Shown: positions 33,104 to 33,283 of the stretch, in pieces | Layout: each line of letters begins with the position of its first letter | How positions within the stretch are numbered: the first letter of the stretch is position 1 | Assembly: GCA_021794995.1 (NCBI GenBank) | Contig: JAJYPY010000013.1 | Span: 1-33,283, forward strand | Source of the DNA: Actinomycetes bacterium | Lineage (GTDB): Bacteria; Actinomycetota; Acidimicrobiia; Acidimicrobiales; RAAP-2 | Length of the DNA stretch: 33,283 nt | Reading direction: 5' to 3' | Program-made: the position numbers and the translations under genes | The notes under the pieces: generated by a model | Seen by the model: only the letters and a program-made list of their open reading frames with translations | Databases searched by the model: none | Told to the model about the DNA's origin: nothing

Positions 33104-33283
33104 ATTTCGACCAGCTCGAGCGCGACGGCGTCGACGCGCTCTCGGCCGCGTCGACCACCGACGCGCTGGGCGAAGCGGTCACGGCCGTGCTCGGCAAGCG
33201 CAGCGCGCTCGCCCGGGCGCACCGGGACCTCGGGGGTCTGGATCCCGACGCGCGCCGGGAGGCGGGGAGGGCGCTGCACGACG
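33100..33283 (+). CDS. pheS: Phenylalanyl-tRNA synthetase alpha subunit, N-terminal fragment
   Basis: The first 61 codons run off the window. The sequence ([23 protein letters not shown]..., then VLGKRSALARAHRDLGGLDPDARREAGRALHD) follows the N-terminal coiled-coil arm of PheS, where LGK(K/R)...L...LG.L.P..R...G is the usual pattern. The ATG overlaps the stop of the methyltransferase gene. The rplT-tsnR-pheS order is standard in actinobacteria. The catalytic domain is outside the window. Confidence 0.9.
   Translation, partial: MNFDQLERDGVDALSAASTTDALGEAVTAVLGKRSALARAHRDLGGLDPDARREAGRALHD

Overview
This is a very GC-rich stretch of actinobacterial chromosome. The evidence is the gene order (aroK-aroB-aroQ-pepQ-efp-nusB-pyrR-pyr/car, then pyrF-mihF-gmk-rpoZ-coaBC-metK-priA-def-fmt-rpe-rib), a mycobacterial-type integration host factor, a PriA without helicase motifs, a DUF222/HNH '13E12-like' gene and a DUF1844 gene beside infC. 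A deep-branching actinobacterium, for example class Acidimicrobiia, is my guess and is not proven by the sequence. Nearly everything is housekeeping, densely packed and on the + strand. No gene-free stretch exceeds 300 bases; the longest is 25987-26236.

Layout: (1) 1-2861, the end of aroK, then aroB, aroQ (shikimate pathway) and pepQ. (2) 2862-3981, a repeat-filled gap, then efp and nusB. (3) 4006-13012, a PyrR-binding RNA hairpin followed by pyrR-pyrB-pyrC-carA-carB-pyrD-pyrF, a nearly complete UMP pathway (pyrE is not here, nor pyrK). (4) 13036-18395, mihF-gmk-rpoZ-coaBC-metK-priA. (5) 18481-22033, def, an inverted HNH gene, fmt and rpe. (6) 22083-25986, ribD-ribBA-ribH (no ribE), hisG and a small cold-shock-like protein. 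(7) 25987-30394, an accessory pair: a 14-TM-type MFS exporter and a BisC-type molybdenum S/N-oxide reductase. (8) 30425-33283, a divergent DUF1844 gene, then infC-rpmI-rplT-tsnR and the start of pheS.

Most junctions are translationally coupled by 4-base overlaps (ATGA, GTGA). Three of them (mihF/gmk, metK/priA, rplT/tsnR) have CTGA instead. There the conserved N-terminus of the downstream protein extends upstream of every ATG/GTG/TTG, so CTG is the likely start. infC appears to start with ATA. Several genes carry a TANNNT box 6-8 bases before their start codon, as expected for leaderless transcripts (mihF, def, rpe, DUF1844).

The most interesting signals are RNA-level and repeat-level. One is a textbook-shaped PyrR hairpin that abuts the pyrR Shine-Dalgarno. 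Another is a multi-hairpin infC leader that ends at the Shine-Dalgarno before an ATA start. The third is a set of short GC-rich tandem repeats lodged at or near gene junctions; units inside genes are multiples of 3 bp, while some units in gaps are 8 or 14 bp.
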